Shown in pieces: positions 27,451 through 38,567 of a stretch of DNA of 64,000 nt. Each line of letters begins with the position of its first letter. Position 1 is the stretch's first letter. This DNA is from Trogon surrucura (taxonomy: Eukaryota > Chordata > Aves > Trogoniformes > Trogonidae), in contig CM036620.1 of NCBI GenBank assembly GCA_020746105.1, positions 43,110,706 through 43,174,705 of the forward strand, written 5' to 3'. The position numbers and the translations under genes are program-made. Below the pieces are notes generated by a model. That model had not been told where the DNA came from and searched no databases. It saw only the letters and a program-made list of their open reading frames with translations.

Positions 27451-28544
27451 CTGAAAAAAACAAATACAAGACATTCAGTGGTCACTGTGAGTCTCAACAG
27501 TTTTTAATCTGTTTGTGTAGATGATTTATACAAATCTTCTGTGAGCCATAGTGGAAGCTTGCCACGATTACAAAAAGAGTCCAGAGGCCCTATTTTCAAA
27601 ACAGCAGTCTGCTCAATTCCAAGACTCCTGTAGTTGGGTATGTCTCTGGGCATCTTCTTATTGTGTACTTTCATGATTCAGATATTATTCATGTCATTTG
27701 TAGATATAAATGCCACAAATCCTCACCCAGTGTGCTTCTGAAGTCCAGTTGTCTTTGGTTTATTTTATACACTTCTTTCAGTTTTTGGGGTTTTTTACCC
27801 CTCACCAAATTCTACTTAGCAATAATCAATGTTAATCTTTCCCTAGTCACTCCAGTGCCTAAAACCTTTCAAACTGCTGACACTTATCCACTGTTTTACA
27901 CAGCTTCTCTTTTCCTTAGATCTGACTTAAGATGGGTAGTAGAACAGGCACAGTTGACAACTACTTTCTCAACAACCCTCCATAGCCTGTGATGGGGCAC
28001 AATTATTAACACAAAATTCTCACCATTTATGAAGTCTATATGACAGAATTGAAGGTAAAGGTTGAAATACAGTAAGGAGAGTTCAAAATATCTGAAGGCA
28101 AAAGGAATAAATCATTCCTAGCACTGCAGTGTTGCCAACCCTTAAATTGAAAAAGTGCATCCAAAAGCAAGGTTTTGTCCTTTTTGAACCTTCTAGCATT
28201 CCTGGCAAACACCTTCCTCAACAGCTTCTCTCAGGTTATATACCCTGCCAAATAACCTTCCTGCCAGATCAACATTCTCCCCACTTCACAAATCATGAGA
28301 AACTTTATTGCACAGAAGCCCACCTCTTAGTGCTATAGCAGTTTAATCAGCAACCCATTACTGACAGTTCTCTGCCAACACCTCTTGGACACAGTATTTC
28401 ATTATCAGAAGATGAAAAATAAATAAGCGCTGCAGCATGTGCAAAATGTAGTTTGAAATTCATTTAAGTAACATGAAGAATTTCACACAGAATTCAAGAA
28501 TATAGCGAGAGAAATCTGGCTGATGAACAGGGTGGATCTTAATC

Positions 28545-29360
28545 TCACAGAAACGCACAGATTGGAACAGACCTCTGCTGTTCATCTAGTCCAATGACCC
28601 ACTTGAAGCAGGGCAATATTCAAAGTGAGACCAGGTTCTCCAGGGTATTCCCCTAAGCATTCTCCAACGGCGGAGATTTCACGTGCACCCTGGGCAACCT
28701 ACTACTATGCTTAACTCCATCTTCATGATTTATATTTTTTTCTTCTATACTAAAAACTTCCTTTCCTGAATGTGTTGCATTGCCTCCTGTTCACTTGCTG
28801 TGTGCCTCTGAGAAGAGCCTCTGCATCCTTAACAACTTCCCCTTTCCTTAAGCAGGTGAGGACAGCACTTAGAGATCCATAGAAAGCCTTGCCCTTCTCT
28901 TCTGCTAAGCAAACACTGCTCTCTCTGCTTCTCACTGCCCATCATGCGCGCCAGCTCCCTAAACATATTGGTGGAGCTTGGCTGGACTGTCTCTCGTTTG
29001 TCAATGTCTTCTTGTGCTGAGGAATCCAAAACTACACAAAGGACTTTGGATGCGGCTTCATATGTGCTAACTAAACAGAAATAATCACTTCCCTTTAACC
29101 AATGGCTACAAATCATCTGAAGTAGCACTGAAGGCACTTAGCCTGCATTGCCACAAAGGGTGCACTGCTGGCTCATTTTCCATTTGACCAACATGGCCCC
29201 TGCAGATCCGTCCTGCTTCTCCACCAGTCAGTCTCTAGGCCAGCATTTGTTGCATGGGGTTACTTCACCCCAGCAGCTGGGCTCCGAAAAAGAAGCATTT
29301 GCTTGCTTCTGTACAAGCCCAGGGTTCTTGTTTCCGAGTTCCCTGATGTGTCCATAACAT
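28545..29360 (-). mobile_element. Old CR1 LINE fragment, minus orientation
   Basis: Read on the + strand, several blocks match the reverse complement of the CR1 3' region. These include ATTGGAACAGACCTCTG at about 28562, CTTGCTGTGTGCCTCTGAG at about 28794, and a block near 29010 with the order CTTGTGCTGAGGAATCC. Divergence is high and no long open frame remains. The limits are approximate. Confidence 0.7.
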
Positions 29361-32300
29361 GCTGCATTTTACACTATGAAACTCAGCAAGTCATTAACCA
29401 ATTCCAGTCTTTGAGGCCCACACTTGGTTTGTTTTCTGCTTCCTTCTACTCCTTAATACTTCTTACTACTTTAGGGAAAAAAATAAAATAAAAAATATTG
29501 GCTGGTTCTCGTCTCCTTTCCAAAGTGCTCTCTGGCTTGAAAGCCAGGAACAAAATGAAAACCTCATCTGCAGTAATGATCTGCTGCTTCCTTCCAGCCA
29601 GAAGGAAAAGACTTTTTCCACTCTCCACAAGGAAAGGTAGAAATCTATACAGAGCTAAGACTTTTATCCTAGTCCAAAACTGTCTCTAGACTTTCCCAAA
29701 CTCAGCAAGGTCTATCCTTTCCTTCCAATCGGTTACCTTTGACTGAGGCTCAAGAATAAAGTAGCGACTAAGCTCTTTGGGCCAGTGCTTGTATGGTTTA
29801 TCAGGAAGTCAGACACCACTTTTGGACAAAACGACTATTTTAGAAAATGAAAACAGAAACAAAGATCATTAAAAAATGGACATTCACATTACTTTCACTA
29901 GCCAATTTGAGTTCTGTTATTGCATTCTTACATGACTTGCTGATAGGGGTGCAAGTAATAAATATATGTATGGAAGGCATCCAGTTTTGTTTAATTTACC
30001 AGCATTGTTTGAGGAGCTATGAATCATGTCAGAGATTTAAAGGGATTACTGATAGAGAAGAGTGTAACCTCTCTTCCAATATAACAGCTGTTCTGAAAAA
30101 TTTCCATAATAACAGTTGCTTTTAATTATATAAAGAACTGCAAAGGCTTTTTAGCTTCATATCAATAATGCAGCTTTGATTCAAAAGTTGCTAAAGAGAT
30201 AACCCTCAGCCTTTTTTTGTCAAGGCCAGTTTGTGAATAGCAATGATTTAAATCCCAATGTCATAAATTTTTTTAAGGGAAGAGTAGTCCTTATTTCCCT
30301 GGAACTTGGTTTGAAAAATTATAAACAGAGCTTGGGAAACAGTCTCCTGAGAGTCCTTCAAGAAATGGTACTGATGCCTAAATAAACACATTTAAAATAA
30401 AAATATCAGAAATATGACACAGCCATGAGAAAAAAAAATCATCCTAAAATATCTAGTCCAACACTACTGATAAGAAACAAAAATCTCCATGTCTAGAATT
30501 GATGTGATTTACTAAAGAAGGATTATTTTCACTTATTTTCAAGGTCCAGACAAGTCAGTGAAAATTGCATTTCTTTATCTTCCACTCTTCCTGCTTCTCT
30601 CTGTGATTGAATACTGGCCTCTGACTGCTTAATGCGTATTCATTCCTCATTTTCTGGGCAGATCACTAGTTTGTGGAGATAATTAGAGACCCCTGCTATT
30701 CCTTCTAAGCCTTGAATCTTCAGGCTAATTAAAATTGAGTGCTGCATATACATATGCAGCTGATAAAGCCTTGCAGCAAGGTATTAGGAATCTTACTATT
30801 TGTGTAACAGAGAAGTAAAACCCACTAGGACAGTTTTTCCTATGGCCCTCACTGTGTTTTTTCCAGCAAACCCCACTTATTTCAGTCTGTCATTAGAGCT
30901 TCGTGGATCTTCTAATACTGTCTATCCTTCAACAAATATTATCCTAATATTTTTCAAGACAGCATTGAACTACATCTAAACTTGAATGAAAGATGGCAAG
31001 CTCTTCATCCCAAGATCACCTTCTCTTAAATCTTCTTATTTTTCCTGAGGTGTTAATCCAAAATATAAAACATCCAGGGTAAGAGAACAGACCTCAGAGC
31101 ACTGCATGTATAAATGCAATTTTGGCAAGAGGGCTACAAAGAATGTTTCTGCCTCTCTCCAGGTACCATTTTTTTCTCCTTCTTCCTTTCGATCTTTTTT
31201 AGCATGTAGAAAGCCTAGAGGCACTGCTGGACACTTTCTTAAACATCTTCAAAGCTTTAACCCTTTGAATAAACTACTGCAAGTTTAAATACTTTCTTTT
31301 CTCTTCTGGACAAATGTAGTAACTTTTACTTAGTTTGAGAAGACCCAATACCCATCAACAAAACAAGGAAAACTCCTGATGCTGAACTGTGTCTCCAGAT
31401 GCAGTAAAGTTATGAGCACTGTTCCTAACTTTCTAGGTAGGTTGTCTGTACTTATCCCATGAATATCCAGCTTCAGTAAGATCTGCTCTTCCCACCCTGA
31501 GGCAGTTGCACACTGCTGTCAAACTTGTTTCTCCAAATGAAGTTAAACTATGACTGTAAATTAGAGTATGCTACTGTGAATGGGTAGAAGCACCTATTGC
31601 TCATGGATCCCAGTATCTAAAAGCAAGCAGAGAATTTAACTGGGAAGGGAATAAAAGTCTTTCAATAGAAATTTATGGGTTTTGTTTTTCCAAATATTTC
31701 CCAAACATTTTATTTCTGAACTTAGGTTCGGTCTCAGTCATTTCTTCTCCAATATTACTCAGTAATTTAAGAAGCGCAAAACACATTTTCTCCTTTGTGC
31801 ATAATATTTTAGAAAGAAACATTCAGGAGAAAGACCTGATATTGCTTAATACGGTTATAGAACTTTGAAATGTCATAACGTGTACTCCACTGAACATTTC
31901 TGAGGGAATCCACACATTTTCAGATCTTTTTCTCCAGTTTTGCTTTCTAACACACAGAAAAAAAACCCCAATACTTAGTCTGTAATAGTCCAATCTCAGA
32001 AGTCTGATACTGACACACAAGTAGTCAAAAACCAAGGCTTCCCATATTCAACGTCAGTACTACGTAGCCTTGAATACACCTACATTACCAGAAAGCTTAA
32101 GTTTCTGCTGTAGCCAGCATTCTGCCCCTAGGATGTGCACAAGCAACAAGAATGGAAGATACCAGTTTCTTTATATATAAAGGGAATTGACTATCTCCAC
32201 GTATCTTGCTTTCAGAGTCTGCTCCAAGAGATGTAGTTTCTCGTAACATTTATCAGGTCAATTCCTGAACAGAAAAAATGGTGAGGAGAATGTTATAGTC

Positions 32301-32514
32301 GTCTCTGCAACCCTCTTTCCTGCTGGCTTAAAATAACCACACAAGGAATAACACAGCTAGATCTGATTTGGAGCAGCATATGGGCTCTTGGATCTCCCAC
32401 CACCAAAGGAACTAGCATTATTGCGGGGTTATTAGGCACTTTAACAGAGAAAGGAAGAGGAAAGTTTAGTATAAAAGCATTTCCCTTAAAAAAATTAAAA
32501 ACAGCTGTAGATCA

Positions 32515-32625
32515 ATCATAGAATCATAGAATGGCCTAGGCTGGAAGGGACCTTGGAGATCATTTAATCCAACCTCCCTCTCATGGGCAGGGACGCCACC
32601 TCTCGACTAGGTCAGGCAAGCTGTA
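32515..32625 (-). mobile_element. CR1 3' end fragment, minus orientation
   Basis: The fragment starts with the inverted CR1 tail (CATAGAATCATAGAATG) and continues with the conserved CR1 3' block, including CTGGAAGGGACCTTGGAGAT and a CCAACC motif. Only about 110 bases remain. It lies inside a predicted intron of the minus-strand candidate gene. Confidence 0.9.
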
Positions 32626-33487
32626 GATGAATACTGAATACTTAATAACACAAATTAATAACTACACCATAAAGATGCTGATTCACTTCCAACAAGCCAA
32701 AATTAAAATTATCCTCTCAGAAGCTCCTGTTACAATTAACAGCAAGATCACAGCCTAAGATCAGATCAGAACACCCTTCCAGAGCTAGTTATATTACAAA
32801 ATATGAACTCTGATACGAAGTCTGAGGTGGCCACATTCAGCAGTCTGATACTGCAAATTAGATTTGATAATCCCAGGCTAATCTAAACAACCTTGGTTCC
32901 CATCGTTGCTCTATTTGAAAACAAAGTACCTTAGGCAAAGTGAAAGCCCCCTGATAAGAGGGACAGATTTTGCCTCTGTTCAGAACACTGTCTAGTCTAG
33001 TCCCCTGCGTACCTTCTCAGGAGTTAGAAACTCTAGGATCAATTGCTCTCCACTTCCCAGGGGAAGGATGCACCACTGATTATTCTGGTATCAACAGACT
33101 GCAGATTAAAGAAGCAGCCACATTCTCCTTTTTTGGAGAAAAAAAAAAAAAAATCACTTTACTTGGATATCTAACCAAAGTGGGTGGTTTGCTGCTGTGA
33201 ATCCAGAGTGCAGAGTCTTCTAGGCAACTCCATGGCACTTCCAGGCAGCTCCTGGCTCAGTGTTGAAGTGAATCATGTTCTTAGACTTAACTCTCCCCTT
33301 ATACCACATAAGGAAGACACGTGACTGCTTGAAGTTCCGCAGCAGGGTATCCAACAGAGGAACTGACATTGTTCCCTTCGTGGTTAATGGAGAGAAAGAC
33401 CTAATGAGGCCTCTGCTCTAAATCGCTGTCTGGTGAGGTGCCTACCTCTTGCCATTGATTAGATAGGGAGTTCAGAGTTTCCATTAC

Positions 33488-33525
33488 CTTACAAATATAG
33501 TACAGTCGACGGACCTCAATTATTA
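33488..33525 (-). CDS. Candidate internal exon (38 bases)
   Basis: The minus-strand acceptor CCTAAAATTCAG and donor AAG|GTAATG enclose 38 bases that are open in a single frame only (phase 1 to phase 0), reading IIEVRRLYYICK. Two CpG dinucleotides are retained, unusual in this AT-rich region. The outgoing phase joins exactly to RGEYLAL of the exon at 27333-27450. Confidence 0.38.
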
Positions 33526-35756
33526 CTGAATTTTAGGGAGTGTGAATAGCTTGCCTCTCTCCTTTTAAGTCTAATTCCCTCTTGCGGATTTAACCCTTTG
33601 GTCTGAACAGAAGAAAAAGTCAGATTTCAGATGGATTTGTTCTGCCTTTTTTTTCCCCCAGCAAAGGCCAAAAGATTAATTCAGTACAAAGGTCTCTTAG
33701 GAAAGAAGCACGATTTTCAGTGTTTGAAAGCAATCCACCTCTAATTCCTGACTGAAAACACCAAAATTACTCTTCTGAAAACTAACATGTCAAAGTAGCT
33801 AAGATTTTCAAAGAGTACGTTTTTTTTTCATCTCTAGGTAAATCAAGAAATTATACAGGGATAAGAAGCTATTTTTTCAAGAAGAGTGGTGACTTTTTCC
33901 TAAAAGAGCGGTGAACTGCTTACAGGTCAATCTGTCGTACTACTCAGGATCCTGGTTATAATGTGACAATATCAAAATATTACTACTTTTTCTAAACATA
34001 AGTGCACCCATAATGAATTTGGTTTGGGTTTTTTGCAGCCTCTGTCTGTCTTCTGTTAACTCATGCCCCACTTTCACAACATGAAGTACATGTATCAAAC
34101 TTACTCATAAGAAATTTACTTTCTCGTTTAGTATATGAATTGGAACCCTGGGAATGCTTATCTCTTTTTAATTGGGATGTTGTAGGATTTTATTGTGGCT
34201 GCAACGACGAAATAAAGACAAGAAACTCCCATACTAAAACTGTTACTCATGACTTAGTTCATAATTTTATATTGATATTTCACTGCCATTTCCAAATAAC
34301 CTCCTTGGTCAATACAATAACTGCAGCTGTAAAAAAAAAAAAAAAAATCAAAGTTACAGTAGTATGTTTTATGTAATGGAAAGCAAGAACTTTCCACCAA
34401 TAAAAGGATCCCAGCACTCAAGGCATTATGTTTTTTTTTAGATAATTGATAAAAAAAATAATGTAACTGTGCATCCATATCAACTATGCACGACTGTCAA
34501 AAATCATTGGCAGACCAGCAATTCATAACCAGACCAGAGTCCCTGAACAGTGCAACTATTTGGAATAATTGTATTAATAGACTTAATTTAGAAGGATTCG
34601 GGAATGTTTTTACAAGGTTTAGTAAGGATTTCATTAGGATTACATGATGAGCAATTCTGAGTGTGCTTAACTGTTCATATTAACTCTCTGGGAAACCGTG
34701 AAACAGCTCAGTCATCCACTGCTTATTAATTGTTATCCAAGATTTTGTCATCATAAAGGGAATGCCTTTGTAGTTCACTGTATACTTCCAATAGCCAGAA
34801 GAAAAAAATTATGGCTGAGTGATAATCTCAATGACGACATCATTCTTCAGACTGTTGGATAAGAAGAACAGGGTGTGCTTCCATTCTGCATATTTCTGTT
34901 CTGAAGGCACTTGTGTTGCCTTCAGAGAAAAGTAATTTTACTATTTGGTCTACAATTACATTCCATTTAAATTAGTTTGTATTTGCCATACAATACTCCT
35001 TAACAAAATCTTCTTTCAAAACCTTGTTAACTGCAAATTTAACTTATCTATTTAAACTGGGCACCAATGTTCTAAGACTAACTTATTAATCCAAGGGAGA
35101 AAATGAGCATAGAATAGAGCAAGTGGATGTTTGTAGCCCTTCTCTTGCAAATCAACCACATCAACTTGATGCCAAATGTTCTGTGACATAAGCTGGTGCA
35201 GAAAGGCAGGGAATAGGGGCTTCTGTATACATTCTGGAAAACAGAGTTTAAAAAAAAAAATACTGCATACTTTTCATAACTCTGAGAAACCTGACATTTT
35301 TGAAAGAAATGTACTTTTTTTTTTTTGGTGGAGATCACCACTGCAATAATATACCAGCTATGTCAGCAAAAAGATGTAAGTGTCCAGTTCTCAGCACATT
35401 GTCTATTGCATCTTATTATCTGAATGTCAATATTGCAAATGCACAAACAAATCAAGAAATGGGGCCTGAGAACACCAGTGGGAAAAATAACAGAGGCAGC
35501 TGTGTACACAGCTACAATAACAGGGGACAAATTTAAAAGCATATGCAGATTTACTCAATTTCTAGTTTAAAAATAGATTTTACCTTTCACTGCAGGTTAC
35601 TTGCCATTATTTGCTACATCAATTATAATACGGTAGAATGCTATGATTTTGTTGATATAACAGCAGACAGGAAACAAAAAAATAGTTAAGTGTTAAATTT
35701 ATACTCGAATAAGATTTACTTGCTTGTTTGTTCTTAAAATTTGCACATTTAATTAC

Positions 35757-35867
35757 CTGTGGGAGACATTATTTCTTGTGGACACTGTTTTTTCAAAGTC
35801 AAATTAAGGTATGAACAACTACTGATGGAATTACCTGCCAAGAAATGTTGTGTTCTAATAAAGAACC
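35757..35867 (-). CDS. Candidate internal exon (111 bases)
   Basis: On the minus strand the acceptor ACATTTATTTCAG leads into 36 open codons ending KKQCPQEIMSPT before donor CAG|GTAATT (phase 1 to phase 1). A second good donor at 35834 would cut it to 33 bases (phase 0 to phase 0, GSLLEHNISWQ). Which form, if either, is used cannot be settled here. The outgoing G plus TA makes a Val codon joining IIEVRR of the next exon. Confidence 0.3.
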
Positions 35868-36399
35868 CTGAAATAAATGTAATGAATTTAATGAAAGCTT
35901 TTATTTTGTAGGCAATCCATCAATCTCCCTTTAAAACTTGCATCTCAAAAAATATGTTCCCTTGCAGCCCGGGAATAGCAGTGCTGGAATTGAATGGCAG
36001 CTACTGAGATTTCCTGGCTCAAGGAACTACAAAAGCAGCAAAGATTATTCTACCTGGAACACTGTAAAACACAGTTACATATTTCTGTCTTAACTGCACT
36101 ACTACGTCATTAAAAAAAATGTATCAGCAATAATTTTGCCTGACAACTGTTCTCCATTCAGCTGCTGTCATTCAGGTACTTACACCTAAAAAACACCCTG
36201 ATTTAGAGCGGCACTAAGCATTTGTTTCAAACTACAGAACTGTCAGGCTGGTACATCTTACAGAGCTATCACCTCTCTTCTCTTTGTTGCAAACATGTTC
36301 TTAAATGCTTCCCTTAAAGCAAAGAAACTGCCAAATGCTTATCTATGGCGACCACACATTTTAACATACAGCTCATCGAAAAATGTTTGTACATATCTG

Positions 36400-37010
36400 G
36401 AATTCAACTTTTAGCGGTGTCACCAAGGCAACCACAAAACAGGGTAGCTACTCAAAAGCTAAGATTTATTTCAACCAGAAAACAACCCGTCACTCTGTCA
36501 GACAAAGTATATCACGAGTCTGGATGCTAGTCGGGAATATGCTACTACACAACTTGATTCAAGAATTTCTTTTGTAAAGATGATCCAAAATGTGTATGTA
36601 CTCACTCATGAAAGGGGAAAAAAGCCCCTCTCACTCAACGGTACCCAGAAAAAGGGAATCGCTCACCCACAGAGGGCAAGAGCTCACTCAAGAATATACT
36701 CAGAAGTATTCACTCACCGGGGGAGGGATGAGGGCTCTCAATCCCGGCAAGTTTCCTTGGGCGGCAGCCTGATGCAAGGAGAGAGCCCCCGACCGCTCGG
36801 AGCAGAAGAATTCACTCAAACTGGCTCTCTGGCGGGGCCCCCTTTATATTCTCATCAAGTCTGGCCTGGGGTCGTTTTTAATTAGCTGGAGAGCCAGCAC
36901 ACAAAAGTCAAGGTAAACACCTGAAGCAAAGTCATCAGGTTTTAATGGCTGCCCTTCTCAGGTCTTTGGGCAGGGCTGTTGTCCCGGCAGATACAACTGC
37001 CGGGACTGGA
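36400..37010 (-). mobile_element. Probable solo LTR of an avian endogenous retrovirus-like element
   Basis: In minus orientation this GC-richer block has the layout of an LTR: a GC-rich start, a TATA box (AATATAAAGGGGGCCCC, around 36837-36853), a leader and R region with repeated GAGTGAGT-type motifs, and an AATAAA signal (TTTATT on the + strand at 36467). No gag, pol or env sequence adjoins either side, so it is probably a solo LTR. The inner-edge inverted repeat GTCCCGGCAG...CTGCCGGGAC lies at 36981-37006. I could not fix the TG...CA ends or a target duplication, so the limits are approximate. This is an old genomic copy with no viral genes. Confidence 0.6.
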
Positions 37011-37132
37011 ATAAAAGCTCCTGCAAAAGGTGAGTTACTGCAGACTCTCTAGTTAATATTCATGGTTTACATGATTGGAAAAAGGAGTAGATGAACCTTA
37101 ATAAATGGTAAGTATTGCAGCTGCTGATGCAC

Positions 37133-37195
37133 CTGCAGAATTAGATGTGGAATTGAAAACCTTATCTGCTGCAACAAACATGCTGTACAAATCAT
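37133..37195 (-). CDS. Candidate internal exon (63 bases)
   Basis: A strong minus-strand acceptor (GGATATTTTTCAACAG) and donor CAG|GTGCAT enclose 63 bases. In phase 1 to phase 1 it reads DLYSMFVAADKVFNSTSNSA. The opposite strand is also open here as part of a 56-codon ORF (37105-37275), so one of the two readings must be a shadow. The splice signals favour the minus strand. Confidence 0.3.
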
Positions 37196-38095
37196 CTGTT
37201 GAAAAATATCCAATTATAAAATCCCTTATCATGAAAAACATTATACATATATATACACACTTGATGGCCAAGTAACAGGAATTGTTACTGTCTTTACTTT
37301 TAAGATGCTTACATAGGAATGTAGAAACACAAGTTACGTATCCATTTCTAACTGCCTCGGAAGAACAGTAAGGCAGGACTCAGGGACAGCAGAAAAATCA
37401 GTTTGAGTATCACACACCTTTTGCAACATTGGTGATTTCCGCTCTCTGACTAGTGAGCTTAAGTTTCTGGCTAACAATTGCTTTATTGTTTTAGTTTCGA
37501 ATGATCACAGTAAACACACCACTGTGAACAAAAGAATCCATTTGCAACAAAGGGTAGCATACCCTATCTTCAGTAGCACACCTGCATCCAGAGTTTTATT
37601 TCAGCAAACATAATTATTTTAACCTGATTTAGTCACCTCTTTCCAAGAAAAAGGGACTGAACTCAGATAATCTTTTAGGTATAAGATGATTTTGATTGAT
37701 CCCAGACAAAAGACTGGATATGGGCTGTTTATATAAGGAATAATATTGATTTTGACCAGTGTGAGCAGTGGAAACACTGGGAAATGGTGTCCAAGTGTTC
37801 TACCTGCAAAGCTCCTTCAATTTTCTTAAAGCTCATGGAGTTTCTTAAACCCATTCTTAACTCAAATGCAGCCAGGAAAGTAGTGTTTTCCTTGTGCAAA
37901 CTTGAAATGATTTCAAAAACTTATTAAAGACTGTTTTAAAGGTTGAAATTAACTCCCAATTGTGCATTAACTAAGTCTTAAAAGAAGATGTACTTGCAAG
38001 GATGGTCTTGACAATACCAGGAAGCCTGCGACAGCTAATAAAGTATTTGAAGACATGAGAAACCGACACTTATGAAGAAAATAAACAGGATATAC

Positions 38096-38153
38096 CGTGT
38101 TTCCCCTGAAGAGTCTCACAAAACACAGCTTTTGGATTAACGTTCCCGTCCAT
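38096..38153 (-). CDS. Candidate first coding exon of the divergent gene
   Basis: At the edge of the CpG island a minus-strand ATG (GCGCATGG context) opens 19 codons, MDGNVNPKAVFCETLQGKH, up to a donor CACG|GTATAT in phase 1. That phase is the one required by the next candidate exon at 37133-37195. An alternative first exon is 38411-38473 (phase 0), which does not fit that chain. Confidence 0.3.
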
Positions 38154-38410
38154 GCGCAAGGTTAAGCTTAACCAACAGCGAGCCCTGTCCGGAACAGACG
38201 CAGGAGGCGGATGAGGCCGGGCCCGCCTCTCCCGCCTCCTCCAGGCGGCTCCGGGGAGAGGCTCCTCCCCGGTCACCCCGCACCCAGCCCCGGCTCAGGA
38301 GCGCCCCCGGGGTTTCTCTCCGTCCCAGGCTCGGCCTGAGCTCCATCAGGGGCCGCCCGCGGGCCTCCCCCGTCAGCCACAACGGCCCCGCGGTAACGGC
38401 CGGCGCTTAC

Positions 38411-38473
38411 CAGTAGGCGGGGCGAGACCCGGCGCGGCAGCAGCAGCAGCGGCAGATCGCGGGCAGCAGCCAT
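38411..38473 (-). CDS. Alternative minus-strand first exon, 21 codons
   Basis: A minus-strand ATG in an excellent Kozak context (CCACCATGG) opens [21 protein letters not shown], followed immediately by a near-perfect donor, CTG|GTAAGC, in phase 0. The Ala/Arg/Leu-rich, acid-poor peptide resembles a mitochondrial presequence or a signal peptide. Its start codon overlaps the NEIL3 start codon inside one CCATGG palindrome. GC-rich DNA readily produces such frames, so this is suggestive only. Confidence 0.3.
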
Positions 38474-38567
38474 GGTGGAGGGCCCGGGCTGCGCGCTCTG
38501 CGGGGAGAGGCTGCGGTCGCGGGTGCGGCGGGGCCAGGCGGTGCGGAGCGCCCGGGGCAGCGCCGCG
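38472..38567 (+). CDS. NEIL3: NEIL3 exon 1 (residues 1-32)
   Basis: The ATG sits in GCAGCCATGG and opens [15 protein letters not shown], matching the NEIL3 N-terminus. The nearest good donor that keeps phase with exon 2 is GCG|GTGAGG, used here. A second donor, ACG|GTAAAG at 38626, would make exon 1 as long as in human but is one base out of phase with exon 2. Confidence 0.8.

Larger units (their letters stand above)
10264..38095 (-). other. Candidate 12-exon minus-strand gene, introns and inner exons (model)
   Basis: I propose that a minus-strand gene runs from the NEIL3 CpG island down to 10082. The exon chain is: 38096-38153, 37133-37195, 35757-35867, 33488-33525, 27333-27450, 20511-20574, 18200-18225, 14321-14358, 13328-13365, 12744-12766, 11842-11868, 10082-10263. 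Every exon is flanked by AG and GT. Each is open in the frame dictated by its predecessor, and the summed coding length is 786 bases (261 codons plus stop). The product would be helix-rich and soluble, with no signal peptide or membrane segment obvious, and of no family I know. The larger exons are persuasive; the 23-38 base ones are individually weak and several could be chance pseudoexons. The introns contain CR1 pieces, an LTR and AT-rich DNA, but nothing else I can call. Confidence 0.33.

Noticed and set aside
31823-32035. Minus-strand frame with a strong acceptor at about 31951
   Set aside because: The acceptor is good, but only weak donors follow and no phase fits the neighbouring candidate exons.
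32180-32275. Minus-strand exon behind an excellent acceptor (TTTTTTCTGTTCAG)
   Set aside because: All three frames meet a stop before any acceptable donor.
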